Of a stretch of 64,000 nucleotides of DNA, positions 45,103-59,502 are shown piece by piece. Source of the stretch: Haliotis asinina (Eukaryota > Mollusca > Gastropoda > Lepetellida > Haliotidae); contig NC_090295.1 in assembly GCF_037392515.1 (NCBI RefSeq), forward strand, positions 21,096,001 through 21,160,000, written 5' to 3'. Within the stretch, counting starts at the first letter, position 1, and each line of letters begins with the position of its first letter. A program made the translations under genes and the position numbers. The notes under the pieces were generated by a model, which saw only the letters and a program-made list of their open reading frames with translations, was not told where the DNA came from and ran no database searches.

Positions 45103-46959
45103 GCTCAACTGGCTCTGCACATTTCTGTCAAATGCTGGACATCTGGTGTCATCATGGTCATATGTTCATTAACTACACCGTCCTATACAATGTCAGCTTT
45201 AAGAAATCTGGTCAAATAAACTCACAAAAACAATGTCCTTTCCACTTTGTACTTACTTACTGCTTCCTTGCAAATTTCAAGAAGAAACATGTATGTCCTC
45301 CCTGATAAGAGACGTACATAACAATCAGAAAGAAGGAAGCCCATATTCTGTAAATCAGAGACACAGACATACCAAGCGCATACCTTTTCATGCCAGTTTC
45401 AACATGCTACTTTTAACATCGAATCCTCATAGAAAAACGCAAGTCATTACTGCCAATGATTCACTTCTTGACTGTATTGTCGGAAAGTACAGGCATGGTC
45501 TGTATCATTGTCCATTGGGGACATTAAGACGAGGCTCGAATGAAAGGGAGTGAAACCAAGTACATCAGTTCCAGCTCCACACATTCGGCAGGCTGCCGCA
45601 AAACACATTCATAGTAACATGTGAACACATTTCACTTTCAAGCTTTTTCAAATGGTTTGTCCTCATTGTGTACGTGAAGAAAAACAGAGCATGTCCCCTC
45701 AACTACATTTGCCTCAATATCAAATGAACTGATTACTGTACACAATAGTCCCCAAACATGTCAGGTCTACATTCTTTATGGCCACGTGTAGACCTTTCTG
45801 TGCCTTAGAAAGCCTGAAACTTTAGAGAAATACATCATCATTAAGGTAGCAGCATACCATGACTAACACCATTTCCATTTACTTCACATCTGTCCATAGC
45901 CGTTACATGACAGTCAGTGCCTTAATTACATTCTTCAACTATCTGCTAGGCACAATAGTATGCCATTTAGAGCTCATTCTTAAATACAATCACATTAAGT
46001 TTACTCTTTACACATTGAAATGAGGATAGCATGCCACGTCTACGTTTTCTAACACTAGCATATACTAGTCTTGATACACGATATCAGTCATGTGGAGAGA
46101 GCTCATAGAGATCAATTGAACATTCAGACTACAAGCGTTGAACTGATTGTTCTGTTTTCCCTTAAATGTTTGGAGCAACATGATGTATATGTGTGACATG
46201 TAGATGACTATTTGACCTGCTTTCAGCCTCTCGCTACCTTCTATCCCTACACTCTTAATATCAATCTAAACTTCTTATGTTTAAAAGGATGTTGGATCAT
46301 ACCTGTGTCCATTATTCAATAGATCGTACTAAAGGTTTATGTTTGGTGCCAATAGCAGCAAATTTGGCAATGGAGCCATGTAGCATTTGCTTTTAATTCC
46401 ATAAGGAGTGGTATGTTTTCATCATATGAAATCTTGCAGTACCTATCTTTGCCCACTTCAATCAAGGTCTGTCACAATCATCGCAAGTCAGGGAACCATT
46501 CCACTGCACTACGAGACTTACAGCAACCTGATATTTACATGTATGTATTCTTCTTGCATTTTATAGATTTCACTCCATTCACTTTTTGTGTATGCTATAT
46601 TTACTTTCAAGTCATTGGATGAGTCAGTGTAACCCAGCTTTTCATCCAGCAGAGAAACAGCCAAGGGGCGCCTGTCTGCCTTACTAATGCACAGTATGTG
46701 TCTGATAGCTAAGCAGGAAAACGTAAATAATAAAGAATGAATATATCCAGTGTCAAGGTGATATTACATAACATGCTGGTAGTTCACAAATAAATGGTTA
46801 GGAAAAACTCAAAATGGAATTTCTTTTCTTTCTTTCTCAATTGAGGCTATTTCGATTCACTGTCCTCATTTCCTTCTCCATTTGTATAAAAGGCCCTGTG
46901 TGCTTGCAAAACGGTCATTCACATCGTTTATTCTATTGTGGATAGACGTATCCGTGAAG

Positions 46960-47493
46960 ATGCAGCTCTATAAAATAGCACTGGTTGTGGCATTGGGTAA
47001 GTTTAACCTTTCATTATAGCTGTTTGGGTATTGCAAAACGCTGACTGAGAAGTTCACCCCTTCTTTCGTTTCCCAGCATATGTTCTACAACGATTTGACT
47101 TAAAGAGCTAAGAAAGTGTTCTTAGCAGCACTTTAATGTTGAAAACGATATTTTAGGGATGTTCTTTACAGATGATTAACAACTGATGTGTGCTTCTTCA
47201 TTTCCTTTCCAGTGTTCACAGCCTTCTTTGGCTCTGCCTATGGTGGCCACGGAGGTGGTGGTGGCAAAGGAGGTGGAGGGGGGCATGGAGGTGGCGGCAA
47301 AGGCGGTGGTGGCAAAGGAGGTGGCGGCAAGGGAGGCGGTGGCAAAGGAGGTGGTGGCCATGGAGGAGGTGGTGGAAAAGGAGGCGGTGGCCATGGAGGA
47401 GGTGGTGGAAAAGGAGGCGGTGGCCATGGAGGAGGTGGCGGCCATGGAGGAGGTGGAAAGGGCGGTGGTGGAGGTGGCGGCCACCATGGTTAA
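46960..47493 (+). CDS. Gly-rich secreted protein, gene 9 (105 aa)
   Basis: Exons 46960-46996 and 47213-47493; TATA 46885-46892. Exon 2 is 30 nt shorter: ten residues are lost in the C-terminal third, so GGGGGHGGGGGHGGGGK replaces the longer H/K series. The reading frame is kept. From this unit on, the spacer belongs to the TTTACCCATTG group. Confidence 0.88.
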
Positions 47494-49343
47494 GCTCAAC
47501 TGGCTCTGCACATTTCTGTCAAATGCTGGACATCTGGTGTCATCATGGTCATATGTTCATTAACTACACCGTCCTATACAATGTCAGCTTTAAGAAATCT
47601 GGTCAAATAAACTCACAAAAACAATGCCCTTTCCACTTTGTACTTACTTATTGCTTCCTTGCAAATTTCAAGAAGAAACATGTATGTCCTCCCTGATAAG
47701 AGACGTACATAACAATCAGAAAGAAGGAAGCCCATATTCTGTAAATCAGAGACACAGACATACCAAGCGCATACCTTTTCATGCCAGTTTCAACATGCTA
47801 CTTTTAACATCGAATCCTCATAGAAAAACGCAAGTCATTACTGCCAATGATTCACTTCTTGACTGTATTGTCGGAAAGTACAGGCATGGTCTGTATCATT
47901 GTCCATTGGGGACATTAAGACGAGGCTCGAATGAAAGGGAGTGAAACCAAGTACATCAGTTCCAGCTCCACACATTCGGCAGGCTGCCGCAAAACACATT
48001 GATAGTAACATGTAAACACATTTCACTTTCAAGCTTTTTCAAATGGTTTGTCCTCATTGTGTACGTGAAGAAAAACAGAGCATGTCCCCTCAACTACATT
48101 TGCCTCAATATCAAATGAACTGATTACTGTACACAATAGACCCCAAACATGTCAGGCCTACATTCTTTATGTCCACGTGTAGACCTTTCTGTGCCTTAGA
48201 AAGCCTGAAAGTTTAGAGAAATACATCATCATTAAGGTAGCAGCATACCATGACTAACACCATTTACTTCACATCTGTCCATAGCCGTTACATGACTGTC
48301 AGTGCCTTAATTACATTCTTCAACTATCTGCTAGGCACAATAGTATGCCATTTAGAGCTCATTCTTAAATACAATAACATTAAGTTTACTCTTTACCCAT
48401 TGAAATGAGGATAGCATGCCACGTCTTGGTTTTCTAACACTAGCATATACTAGTCTTGATCCACGATATCAGTCATGTGGAGAGAGCTCATAGAGATCAA
48501 TTGAACATTCAGACTACAAGCGTTGAACTGATTGCTCTGTTTTCCCTTAAATGTTTCGAGCAACATGATGTATATGTGTGACATGTAGATGACTATTTGA
48601 CCTGCTTTCAGCCTCTCCGTACTTCTACCCCTACACTCTTAATATCAATCTAAACTTCTTATGTTTAAAAGGATGTTGGATCATACCTGTGTCCATTATT
48701 CAATAGATCGTACTAAAGGTTTATGTTTGGTGCCACTAGCAACAACTTTGGCCATGGAGACATGTAGCATTTGCTTTTAATTCCATAAGGAGTGGTATGT
48801 TTTCATCATATGAAAGCTTGCAGTACCTATCTTTGCCCACTTCAATCAAGGTCTGTTACAATCATCGCAAGTCAGGGAACCATTCCACTGCACTACGAGA
48901 CTTACAGCAACCTGATATTTACATGTATGTATTCTTCTTGCATTTTATAGATTTCACTCCATTCACTTTTTGTGTATGCTATATTTACTTTCAAGTCATT
49001 GGATGAGTCAGTGTAACCCAGCTTTTCATCCAGCAGAGAAACAGCCAAGGGGCGCCTGTCTGTCTTACTAATGCACAGTATGTGTCTGATAGCTAAGCAG
49101 GAAAACGTAAATAATAAAGAATGAATATATCCAGCGTCAAGGTGATATTACATAACATGCTGGTAGTTCACAAATAAATGGTTAGGAAAAACTCAAAATG
49201 GAATTTCTTTTCTTTCTTTCTCAATTGAGAGTATTTCGATTCACTGTCTTCATTTCCTTCTCGATTTGTATAAAAGGTCCTGTGTGCTTGCAAAACGGTC
49301 ATTCACATCGTTTATTCTATTGTGGATAGACGTATCCGTGGAG

Positions 49344-49907
49344 ATGCAGCTCTATAAAATAGCACTGGTTGTGGCATTGGGTAAGTTTAACCTTTCATTA
49401 TAGCTGTTTGGGTATTGCAAAACGCTGACTGAGAAGTTCACCCCTTCTTTCGTTTCCCAGCATATGTTCTACAACGATGTGACTTAAAGAGCTAAGAAAG
49501 TGTTCTTAGCAGCACTTTAATGTTGAAAACGATATTTTAGGGATGTTCTTTACAGATGATTAACAACTGATGTGTGCTTCTTCATTTCCTTTCCAGTGTT
49601 CACAGCCTTCTTTGGCTCTGCCTATGGTGGCCACGGAGGTGGTGGTGGCAAAGGAGGTGGAGGGGGGCATGGAGGTGGCGGCAAAGGCGGTGGTGGCAAA
49701 GGAGGTGGCGGCAAGGGAGGCGGTGGCAAAGGAGGTGGTGGCCATGGAGGAGGTGGTGGAAAAGGAGGCGGTGGCCATGGAGGAGGTGGTGGAAAAGGAG
49801 GCGGTGGCCATGGAGGAGGTGGTGGAAAAGGAGGCGGTGGCAAAGGAGGTGGCGGCCATGGAGGAGGTGGAAAGGGCGGTGGTGGAGGTGGCGGCCACCA
49901 TGGTTAA
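49344..49907 (+). CDS. Gly-rich secreted protein, gene 10 (115 aa)
   Basis: Exons 49344-49380 and 49597-49907; TATA 49269-49276. Standard protein. The 5' UTR has CCGTGGAGATG instead of CCGTGAAGATG, shared only with gene 11. Confidence 0.88.
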
Positions 49908-51757
49908 GCTCAACTGGCTCTGCACATTTCTGTCAAATGCTGGACATCTGGTGTCATCATGGTCATATGTTCATTAACTACACCGTCCTATACAATGTCA
50001 GCTTTAAGAAATCTGGTCAAATAAACTCACAAAAACAATGCCCTTTCCACTTTGTACTTACTTATTGCTTCCTTGCAAATTTCAAGAAGAAACATGTATG
50101 TCCTCCCTGATAAGAGACGTACATAACAATCAGAAAGAAGGAAGCCCATATTCTGTAAATCAGAGACACAGACATACCAAGCGCATACCTTTTCATGCCA
50201 GTTTCAACATGCTACTTTTAACATCGAATCCTCATAGAAAAACGCAAGTCATTACTGCCAATGATTCACTTCTTGACTGTATTGTCGGAAAGTACAGGCA
50301 TGGTCTGTATCATTGTCCATTGGGGACATTAAGACGAGGCTCGAATGAAAGGGAGTGAAACCAAGTACATCAGTTCCAGCTCCACACATTCGGCAGGCTG
50401 CCGCAAAACACATTGATAGTAACATGTGAACACATTTCACTTTCAAGCTTTTTCAAATGGTTTGTCCTCATTGTGTACGTGAAGAAAAACAGAGCATGTC
50501 CCCTCAACTACATTTGCCTCAATATCAAATGAACTGATTACTGTACACAATAGACCCCAAACATGTCAGGCCTACATTCTTTATGTCCACGTGTAGACCT
50601 TTCTGTGCCTTAGAAAGCCTGAAAGTTTAGAGAAATACATCATCATTAAGGTAGCAGCATACCATGACTAACACCATTTACTTCACATCTGTCCATAGCC
50701 GTTACATGACTGTCAGTGCCTTAATTACATTCTTCAACTATCTGCTAGGCACAATAGTATGCCATTTAGAGCTCATTCTTAAATACAATAACATTAAGTT
50801 TACTCTTTACCCATTGAAATGAGGATAGCATGCCACGTCTTGGTTTTCTAACACTAGCATATACTAGTCTTGATCCACGATATCAGTCATGTGGAGAGAG
50901 CTCATAGAGATCAATTGAACATTCAGACTACAAGCGTTGAACTGATTGCTCTGTTTTCCCTTAAATGTTTCGAGCAACATGATGTATATGTGTGACATGT
51001 AGATGACTATTTGACCTGCTTTCAGCCTCTCCGTACTTCTACCCCTACACTCTTAATATCAATCTAAACTTCTTATGTTTAAAAGGATGTTGGATCATAC
51101 CTGTGTCCATTATTCAATAGATCGTACTAAAGGTTTATGTTTGGTGCCACTAGCAACAACTTTGGCAATGGAGACATGTAGCATTTGCTTTTAATTCCAT
51201 AAGGAGTGGTATGTTTTCATCATATGAAAGCTTGCAGTACCTATCTTTGCCCACTTCAATCAAGGTCTGTTACAATCATCGCAAGTCAGGGAACCATTCC
51301 ACTGCACTACGAGACTTACAGCAACCTGATATTTACATGTATGTATTCTTCTTGCATTTTATAGATTTCACTCCATTCACTTTTTGTGTATGCTATATTT
51401 ACTTTCAAGTCATTGGATGAGTCAGTGTAACCCAGCTTTTCATCCAGCAGAGAAACAGCCAAGGGGTGCCTGTCTGCCTTACTAATGCACAGTATGTGTC
51501 TGATAGCTAAGCAGGAAAACGTAAATAATAAAGAATGAATATATCCAGCGTCAAGGTGATATTACATAACATGCTGGTAGTTCACAAATAAATGGTTAGG
51601 AAAAACTCAAAATGGAATTTCTTTTCTTTCTTTCTCAATTGAGAGTATTTCGATTCACTGTCTTCATTTCCTTCTCGATTTGTATAAAAGGTCCTGTGTG
51701 CTTGCAAAACGGTCATTCACATCGTTTATTCTATTGTGGATAGACGTATCCGTGGAG

Positions 51758-52321
51758 ATGCAGCTCTATAAAATAGCACTGGTTGTGGCATTGGGTAAGT
51801 TTAACCTTTCATTATAGCTGTTTGGGTATTGCAAAACGCTGACTGAGAAGTTCACCCCTTCTTTCGTTTCCCAGCATATGTTCTACAACGATGTGACTTA
51901 AAGAGCTAAGAAAGTGTTCTTAGCAGCACTTTAATGTTGAAAACGATATTTTAGGGATGTTCTTTACAGATGATTAACAACTGATGTGTGCTTCTTCATT
52001 TCCTTTCCAGTGTTCACAGCCTTCTTTGGCTCTGCCTATGGTGGCCACGGAGGTGGTGGTGGCAAAGGAGGTGGAGGGGGGCATGGAGGTGGCGGCAAAG
52101 GCGGTGGTGGCAAAGGAGGTGGCGGCAAGGGAGGCGGTGGCAAAGGAGGTGGTGGCCATGGAGGAGGTGGTGGAAAAGGAGGCGGTGGCCATGGAGGAGG
52201 TGGTGGAAAAGGAGGCGGTGGCCATGGAGGAGGTGGTGGAAAAGGAGGCGGTGGCAAAGGAGGTGGCGGCCATGGAGGAGGTGGAAAGGGCGGTGGTGGA
52301 GGTGGCGGCCACCATGGTTAA
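51758..52321 (+). CDS. Gly-rich secreted protein, gene 11 (115 aa)
   Basis: Exons 51758-51794 and 52011-52321; TATA 51683-51690. Protein, promoter changes (TCTCGATTTGTATAAAAGGT) and intron match gene 10, which points to a recent duplication. Confidence 0.88.
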
Positions 52322-54171
52322 GCTCAACTGGCTCTGCACATTTCTGTCAAATGCTGGACATCTGGTGTCATCATGGTCATATGTTCATTAACTACACCGT
52401 CCTATACAATGTCAGCTTTAAGAAATCTGGTCAAATAAACTCACAAAAACAATGCCCTTTCCACTTTGTACTTACTTATTGCTTCCTTGCAAATTTCAAG
52501 AAGAAACATGTATGTCCTCCCTGATAAGAGACGTACATAACAATCAGAAAGAAGGAAGCCCATATTCTGTAAATCAGAGACACAGACATACCAAGCGCAT
52601 ACCTTTTCATGCCAGTTTCAACATGCTACTTTTAACATCGAATCCTCATAGAAAAACGCAAGTCATTACTGCCAATGATTCACTTCTTGACTGTATTGTC
52701 GGAAAGTACAGGCATGGTCTGTATCATTGTCCATTGGGGACATTAAGACGAGGCTCGAATGAAAGGGAGTGAAACCAAGTACATCAGTTCCAGCTCCACA
52801 CATTCGGCAGGCTGCCGCAAAACACATTGATAGTAACATGTGAACACATTTCACTTTCAAGCTTTTTCAAATGGTTTGTCCTCATTGTGTACGTGAAGAA
52901 AAACAGAGCATGTCCCCTCAACTACATTTGCCTCAATATCAAATGAACTGATTACTGTACACAATAGTCCCCAAACATGTCAGGCCTACATTCTTTATGG
53001 CCACGTGTAGACCTTTCTGTGCCTTAGAAAGCCTGAAAGTTTAGAGAAATACATCATCATTAAGGTAGCAGCATACCATGACTAACACCATTTACTTCAC
53101 ATCTGTCCATAGCCGTTACATGACTGTCAGTGCCTTAATTACATTCTTCAACTATCTGCTAGGCACAATAGTATGCCATTTAGAGCTCATTCTTAAATAC
53201 AATAACATTAAGTTTACTCTTTACCCATTGAAATGAGGATAGCATGCCACGTCTTGGTTTTCTAACACTAGCATATACTAGTCTTGATCCACGATATCAG
53301 TCATGTGGAGAGAGCTCATAGAGATCAATTCAACATTCAGACTACAAGCGTTGAACTGATTGCTCTGTTTTCCCTTAAATGTTTGGAGCAACATGATGTA
53401 TATGTGTGACATGTAGATGACTATTTGACCTGCTTTCAGCCTCTCCGTACTTCTACCCCTACACTCTTAATATCAATCTAAACTTCTTATGTTTAAAAGG
53501 ATGTTGGATCATACCTGTGTCCATTATTCAATAGATCGTACTAAAGGTTTATGTTTGGTGCCACTAGCAACAACTTTGACCATGGAGCCATGTAGCATTT
53601 GCTTTTAATTCCATAAGGAGTGGTATGTTTTCATCATATGAAAGCTTGCAGTACCTATCTTTGCCCACTTCAATCAAGGTCTGTTACAATCATCGCAAGT
53701 CAGGGAACCATTCCACTGCACTACGAGACTTACAGCAACCTGATATTTACATGTATGTATTCTTCTTGCATTTTATAGATTTCACTCCATTCACTTTTTG
53801 TGTATGCTATATTTACTTTCAAGTCATTGGATGAGTCAGTGTAACCCAGCTTTTCATCCAGCAGAGAAACAGCCAAGGGGCGCCTGTCTGCCTTACTAAT
53901 GCACAGTATGTGTCTGATAGCTAAGCAGGAAAACGTAAATAATAAAGAATGAATATATCCAGCGTCAAGGTGATATTACATAACATGCTGGTAGTTCACA
54001 AATAAATGGTTAGGAAAAACTCAAAATGGAATTTCTTTTCTTTCTTTCTCAATTGAGGCTATTTCGATTCACTGTCCTCATTTCCTTCTCCATTTGTATA
54101 AAAAGCCATGTGTGCTTGCAAAACGGTCATTCACATCGTTTTTTCTATTGTGGATAGACGTATCCGTGAAG

Positions 54172-54670
54172 ATGCAGCTCTATAAAATAGCACTGGTTGT
54201 GGCATTGGGTAAGTTTAACCTTTCATTATAGCTGTTTGGGTATTGCAAAAACGCTGACTGAGAAGTTCACTCCTTCTTTCATTTCCTAGCATATGTTCTA
54301 CAACGATGTGACTTAAAGAGCTAAGAAAGTGTTCTTAGCAGCACTTTAATGTTGAAAACGATATTTTAGGGATGTTCTTTACAGATGATTAACAACTGAT
54401 GTGTGCTTCTTCATTTCCTTTCCAGTGTTCACAGCCTTCTTTGGCTCTGCCTATGGTAGCCACGGAGGTGGTGGTGGCAAAGGAGGTGGAGGGGGGCATG
54501 GAGGTGGCGACAAAGGCGGTGGTGGCAAAGGAGGTGGCGGCAAGGGAGGCGGTGGCAAAGGAGGTGGTGGCCATGGAGGAGGTGGTGGAAAAGGAGGCGG
54601 TGGCAAAGGAGGTGGCGGCCATGGAGGAGGTGGAAAGGGCGGTGGTGGAGGTGGCGGCCACCATGGTTAA
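54172..54670 (+). CDS. Gly-rich secreted protein, gene 12 (93 aa, most altered)
   Basis: Exons 54172-54208 and 54426-54670; TATA-like TATAAAAA at 54097-54104 (others have TATAAAAG). Exon 2 has lost 66 nt, two 11-residue GGGGHGGGGGK repeats, in frame. It also carries Gly24 to Ser (AYGSHGG) and Gly41 to Asp (HGGGDK), the only acidic residue in any copy. The 5' UTR has TTTTTTC for TTTATTC. It remains open and spliceable, but these changes suggest weaker constraint. Confidence 0.85.
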
Positions 54671-56521
54671 GCTCAACTGGCTCTGCACATTTCTGTCAAA
54701 TGCTGGACATCTGGTGTCATCATGGTCATATGTTCATTAACTACACCGTCCTATACAATGTCAGCTTTAAGAAATCTGGTCAAATAAACTCACAAAAACA
54801 ATGCCCTTTCCACTTTGTACTTACTTATTGCTTCCTTGCAAATTTCAAGAAGAAACATGTATGTCCTCCCTGATAAGAGACGTACATAACAATCAGAAAG
54901 AAGGAAGCCCATATTCTGTAAATCAGAGACACAGACATACTAAGCGCATACCTTTTCATGCCATTTTCAACATGCTACTTTTAACATCGAATCCTCATAG
55001 AAAAACGCAAGTCATTACTGCCAATGATTCACTTCTTGACTTTATTGTCGGAAAGTACAGGCATGGTCTGTATCATTGTCCATTGGGGACATTAAGACGA
55101 GGCTCGAATGAAAGGGAGTGAAACCAAGTACATCAGTTCCAGCTCCACACATTCGGCAGGCTGCCGCAAAACACATTCATAGTAACATGTGAACACATTT
55201 CACTTTCAAGCTTTTTCAAATGGTTTGTCCTCATTGTGTACGTGAAGAAAAACAGAGCATGTCCCCTCAACTACATTTGCCTCAATATCAAATGAACTGA
55301 TTACTGTACACAATAGTCCCCAAACATGTCAGGCCTACATTCTTTATGGCCACGTGTAGACCTTTCTGTGCCTTAGAAAGCCTGAAAGTTTAGAGAAATA
55401 CATCATCATTAAGGTAGCAGCATACCATGACTAACACCATTTACTTCACATCTGTCCATAGCCGTTACATGACTGTCAGTGCCTTACTTACATTCTTCAA
55501 CTATCTGCTAGGCACAATAGTATGCCATTTAGAGCTCATTCTTAAATACAATAACATTAAGTTTACTCTTTACCCATTGAAATGAGGATAGCATGCCACG
55601 TCTTGGTTTTCTAACACTAGCATATACTAGTCTTGATACACGATATCAGTCATGTGGAGAGAGCTCATAGAGATCAATTCAACATTCAGACTACAAGCGT
55701 TGAACTGATTGTTCTGTTTTCCCTTAAATGTTTGGAGCAACATGATGTATATGTGTGACATGTAGATGACTATTTGACCTGCTTTCAGCCTCTCGCTACC
55801 TTCTATCCCTACACTCTTAATATCAATCTAAACTTCTTATGTTTAAAAGGATGTTGGATCATACCTGTGTCCATTATTCAATAGATCGTACTAAAGGTTT
55901 ATGTTTGGTGCCACTAGCAGCAAATTTGGCAATGGAGCCATGTAGCATTTGCTTTTAATTCCATAAGGAGTGGTATGTTTTCATCATATGAAATCTTGCA
56001 GTACCTATCTTTGCCCACTTCAATCAAGGTCTGTTACAATCATCGCAAGTCAGGGAACCATTCCACTGCACTACGAGACTTACAGCAACCTGATATTTAC
56101 ATGTATGTATTCTTCTTGCATTTTATAGATTTCACTCCATTCACTTTTTGTGTATGCTATATTTACTTTCAAGTCATTGGATGAGTCAGTCTAACTCAGC
56201 TTTTCATCCAGCAGAGAAACAGCCAAGGGGCGCCTGTCTGCCTTACTAATGCACAGTATGTGTCTGATAGCTAAGCAGGAAAACGTAAATAATAAAGAAT
56301 GAATATATCCAGTGTCAAGGTGATATTACATAACATGCTGGTAGTTCACAAATAAATGGTTAGGAAAAACTCAAAATGGAATTTCTTTTCTTTCTTTCTC
56401 AATTGAGGCTATTTCGATTCACTGTCCTCATTTCCTTCTCCATTTGTATAAAAGGCCATGTGTGCTTGCAAAACGGTCATTCACATCGTTTATTCTATTG
56501 TGGATAGACGTATCCGTGAAG

Positions 56522-57086
56522 ATGCAGCTCTATAAAATAGCACTCGTTGTGGCATTGGGTAAGTTTAACCTTTCATTATAGCTGTTTGGGTATTGCAAAA
56601 ACGCTGACTGAGAAGTTCACCCCTTCTTTCATTTCCTAGCATATGTTCTACAACGATGTGACTTAAAGAGCTAAGAAAGTGTTCTTAGCAGCACTTTAAT
56701 GTTGAAAACGATATTTTAGGAATGATCTTTACAGATGATTAACAACTGATGTGTGCTTCTTCATTTCCTTTCCAGTGTTCACAGCCTTCTTTGGCTCTGC
56801 CTATGGTGGCCACGGAGGTGGTGGTGGCAAAGGAGGTGGAGGGGGGCATGGAGGTGGCGGCAAAGGCGGTGGTGGCAAAGGAGGTGGCGGCAAGGGAGGC
56901 GGTGGCAAAGGAGGTGGTGGCCATGGAGGAGGTGGTGGAAAAGGAGGCGGTGGCCATGGAGGAGGTGGTGGAAAAGGAGGCGGTGGCCATGGAGGAGGTG
57001 GTGGAAAAGGAGGCGGTGGCAAAGGAGGTGGCGGCCATGGAGGAGGTGGAAAGGGCGGTGGTGGAGGTGGCGGCCACCATGGTTAA
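56522..57086 (+). CDS. Gly-rich secreted protein, gene 13 (115 aa)
   Basis: Exons 56522-56558 and 56776-57086; TATA 56447-56454. Standard protein with a silent CTC Leu codon in exon 1. It shares CACACAAACAATG after the poly(A) signal with gene 14. Confidence 0.88.
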
Positions 57087-58937
57087 GCTCAACTGGCTCT
57101 GCACATTTCTGTCAAATGCTGGACATCTGGTGTCATCATGGTCATATGTTCATTAACTACACCGTCCTATACAATGTCAGCTTTAAGAAATCTGGTCAAA
57201 TAAACTCACACAAACAATGTCCTTTCCACTTTGTACTTACTTATTGCTTCCTTGCAAATTTCAAGAAGAAACATGTATGTCCTCCCTGATAAGAGACGTA
57301 CATAACAATCAGAAAGAAGGAAGCCCATATTCTGTAAATCAGAGACACAGACATACCAAGCGCATACCTTTTTATGCCAGTTTCAACATGCCAGTTTTAA
57401 CATCGAATCCTCATAGAAAAACGCAAGTCATTACTGCCAATGATTCACTTCTTGACTGTATTGTCGGAAAGTACCGGCATGGTCTGTATCATTGTCCATT
57501 GGGGACATTAAGACGAGGCTCGAATGAAAGGGAGTGAAACCAAGTACATCAGTTCCAGCTCCACACATTCGGCAGGCTGCCGCAAAACACATTCATAGTA
57601 ACATGTGAACACATTTCACTTTCAAGCTTTTTCAAATGGTTTGTCCTCATTGGGTACGTGAAGAAAAACAGAGCATGTCCCCTCAACTACATTTGCCTCA
57701 ATATCAAATGAACTGATTACTGTACACAATAGTCCCCAAACATGTCAGGCCTACATTCTTTATGTCCACGTGTAGACCTTTCTGTGCCTTAGAAAGCCTG
57801 AAAGTTTAGAGAAATACATCATCATTAAGGTAGCAGCATACCATGACTAACACCATTTACTTCACATCTGTCCATAGCCGTTACATGACTGTCAGTGCCT
57901 TAATTACATTCTTCAACTATCTGCTAGGCACAATAGTATGCCATTTAGAGCTCATTCGTAAATACAATCACATTAAGTTTACTCTTTACTCATTGAAATG
58001 AGGATAGCATGCCACGTCTACGTTTTCTAACACTACCATATACTAGTCTTGATACACGATATCAGTCATGTGGAGAGAGCTCATAGAGATCAATTCAACA
58101 TTCAGACTACAAGCGTTGAACTGATTGTTCTGTTTTCCCTTAAATGTTTGGAGCAACATGATGTATATGTGTGACATGTAGATGACTATTTGACCTGCTT
58201 TCAGCCTCTCGCTACCTTCTATCCCTACACTCTTAATATCAATCTAAACTTCTTATGTTTAAAAGGATGTTGGATCATACCTGTGTCCATTATTCAATAG
58301 ATCGTACTAAAGGTTTATGTTTGGTGCCACTAGCAGCAAATTTGGCAATGGAGCCATGTAGCATTTGCTTTTAATTCCATAAGGAGTGGTATGTTTTCAT
58401 CATATGAAATCTTGCAGTACCTATCTTTGCCCACTTCAATCAAGGTCTGTTACAATCATCGCAAGTCAGGGAACCATTCCACTGCACTACGAGACTTACA
58501 GCAACCTGATATTTACATGTATGTATTCTTCTTGCATTTTATAGATTTCACTCCATTCACTTTTTGTGTATGCTATATTTACTTTCAAGTCATTGGATGA
58601 GTCAGTCTAACTCAGCTTTTCATCCAGCAGAGAAACAGCCAAGGGGCGCCTGTCTGCCTTACTAATGCACAGTATGTGTCTGATAGCTAAGCAGGAAAAC
58701 GTAAATAATAAAGAATGAATATATCCAGTGTCAAGGTGATATTACATAACATGCTGGTAGTTCACAAATAAATGGTTAGGAAAAACTCAAAATGGAATTT
58801 CTTTTCTTTCTTTCTCAATTGAGGCTATTTCGATTCACTGTCCTCATTTCCTTCTCCATTTGTATAAAAGGCCATGTGTGCTTGCAAAACGGTCATTCAC
58901 ATCGTTTATTCTATTGTGGATAGACGTATCCGTGAAG

Positions 58938-59502
58938 ATGCAGCTCTATAAACTAGCACTCGTTGTGGCATTGGGTAAGTTTAACCTTTCATTATAGCTG
59001 TTTGGGTATTGCAAAAATGCTGACTGAGAAGTTCACCCCTTCTTTCATTTCCTAGCATATGTTCTACAACGATGTGACTTAAAGAGCTAAGAAAGTGTTC
59101 TTAGCAGCACTTTAATGTTGAAAACGATATTTTAGGAATGATCTTTACAGATGATTAACAACTGATGTGTGCTTCTTCATTTCCTTTCCAGTGTTCACAG
59201 CCTTCTTTGGCTCTGCCTATGGTGGCCACGGAGGTGGTGGTGGCAAAGGAGGTGGAGGGGGGCATGGAGGTGGCGGCAAAGGCGGTGGTGGCAAAGGAGG
59301 TGGCGGCAAGGGAGGCGGTGGCAAAGGAGGTGGTGGCCATGGAGGAGGTGGTGGAAAAGGAGGCGGTGGCCATGGAGGAGGTGGTGGAAAAGGAGGCGGT
59401 GGCCATGGAGGAGGTGGTGGAAAAGGAGGCGGTGGCAAAGGAGGTGGCGGCCATGGAGGAGGTGGAAAGGGCGGTGGTGGAGGTGGCGGCCACCATGGTT
59501 AA
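58938..59502 (+). CDS. Gly-rich secreted protein, gene 14 (115 aa, Leu6)
   Basis: Exons 58938-58974 and 59192-59502; TATA 58863-58870. One change in the signal peptide, Ile6 to Leu (MQLYKLALVVAL), conservative for secretion. Otherwise it pairs with gene 13. Confidence 0.88.

Noticed and set aside
47838-48032. Minus-strand 64-codon frame with a signal-like start (MKVKCVYMLLSMCFAAACRM), also in the next two spacers
   Set aside because: In the other units checked the same codon is TGA instead of TCA, so the frame is open in only three neighbouring copies, by one shared substitution. There is no promoter.
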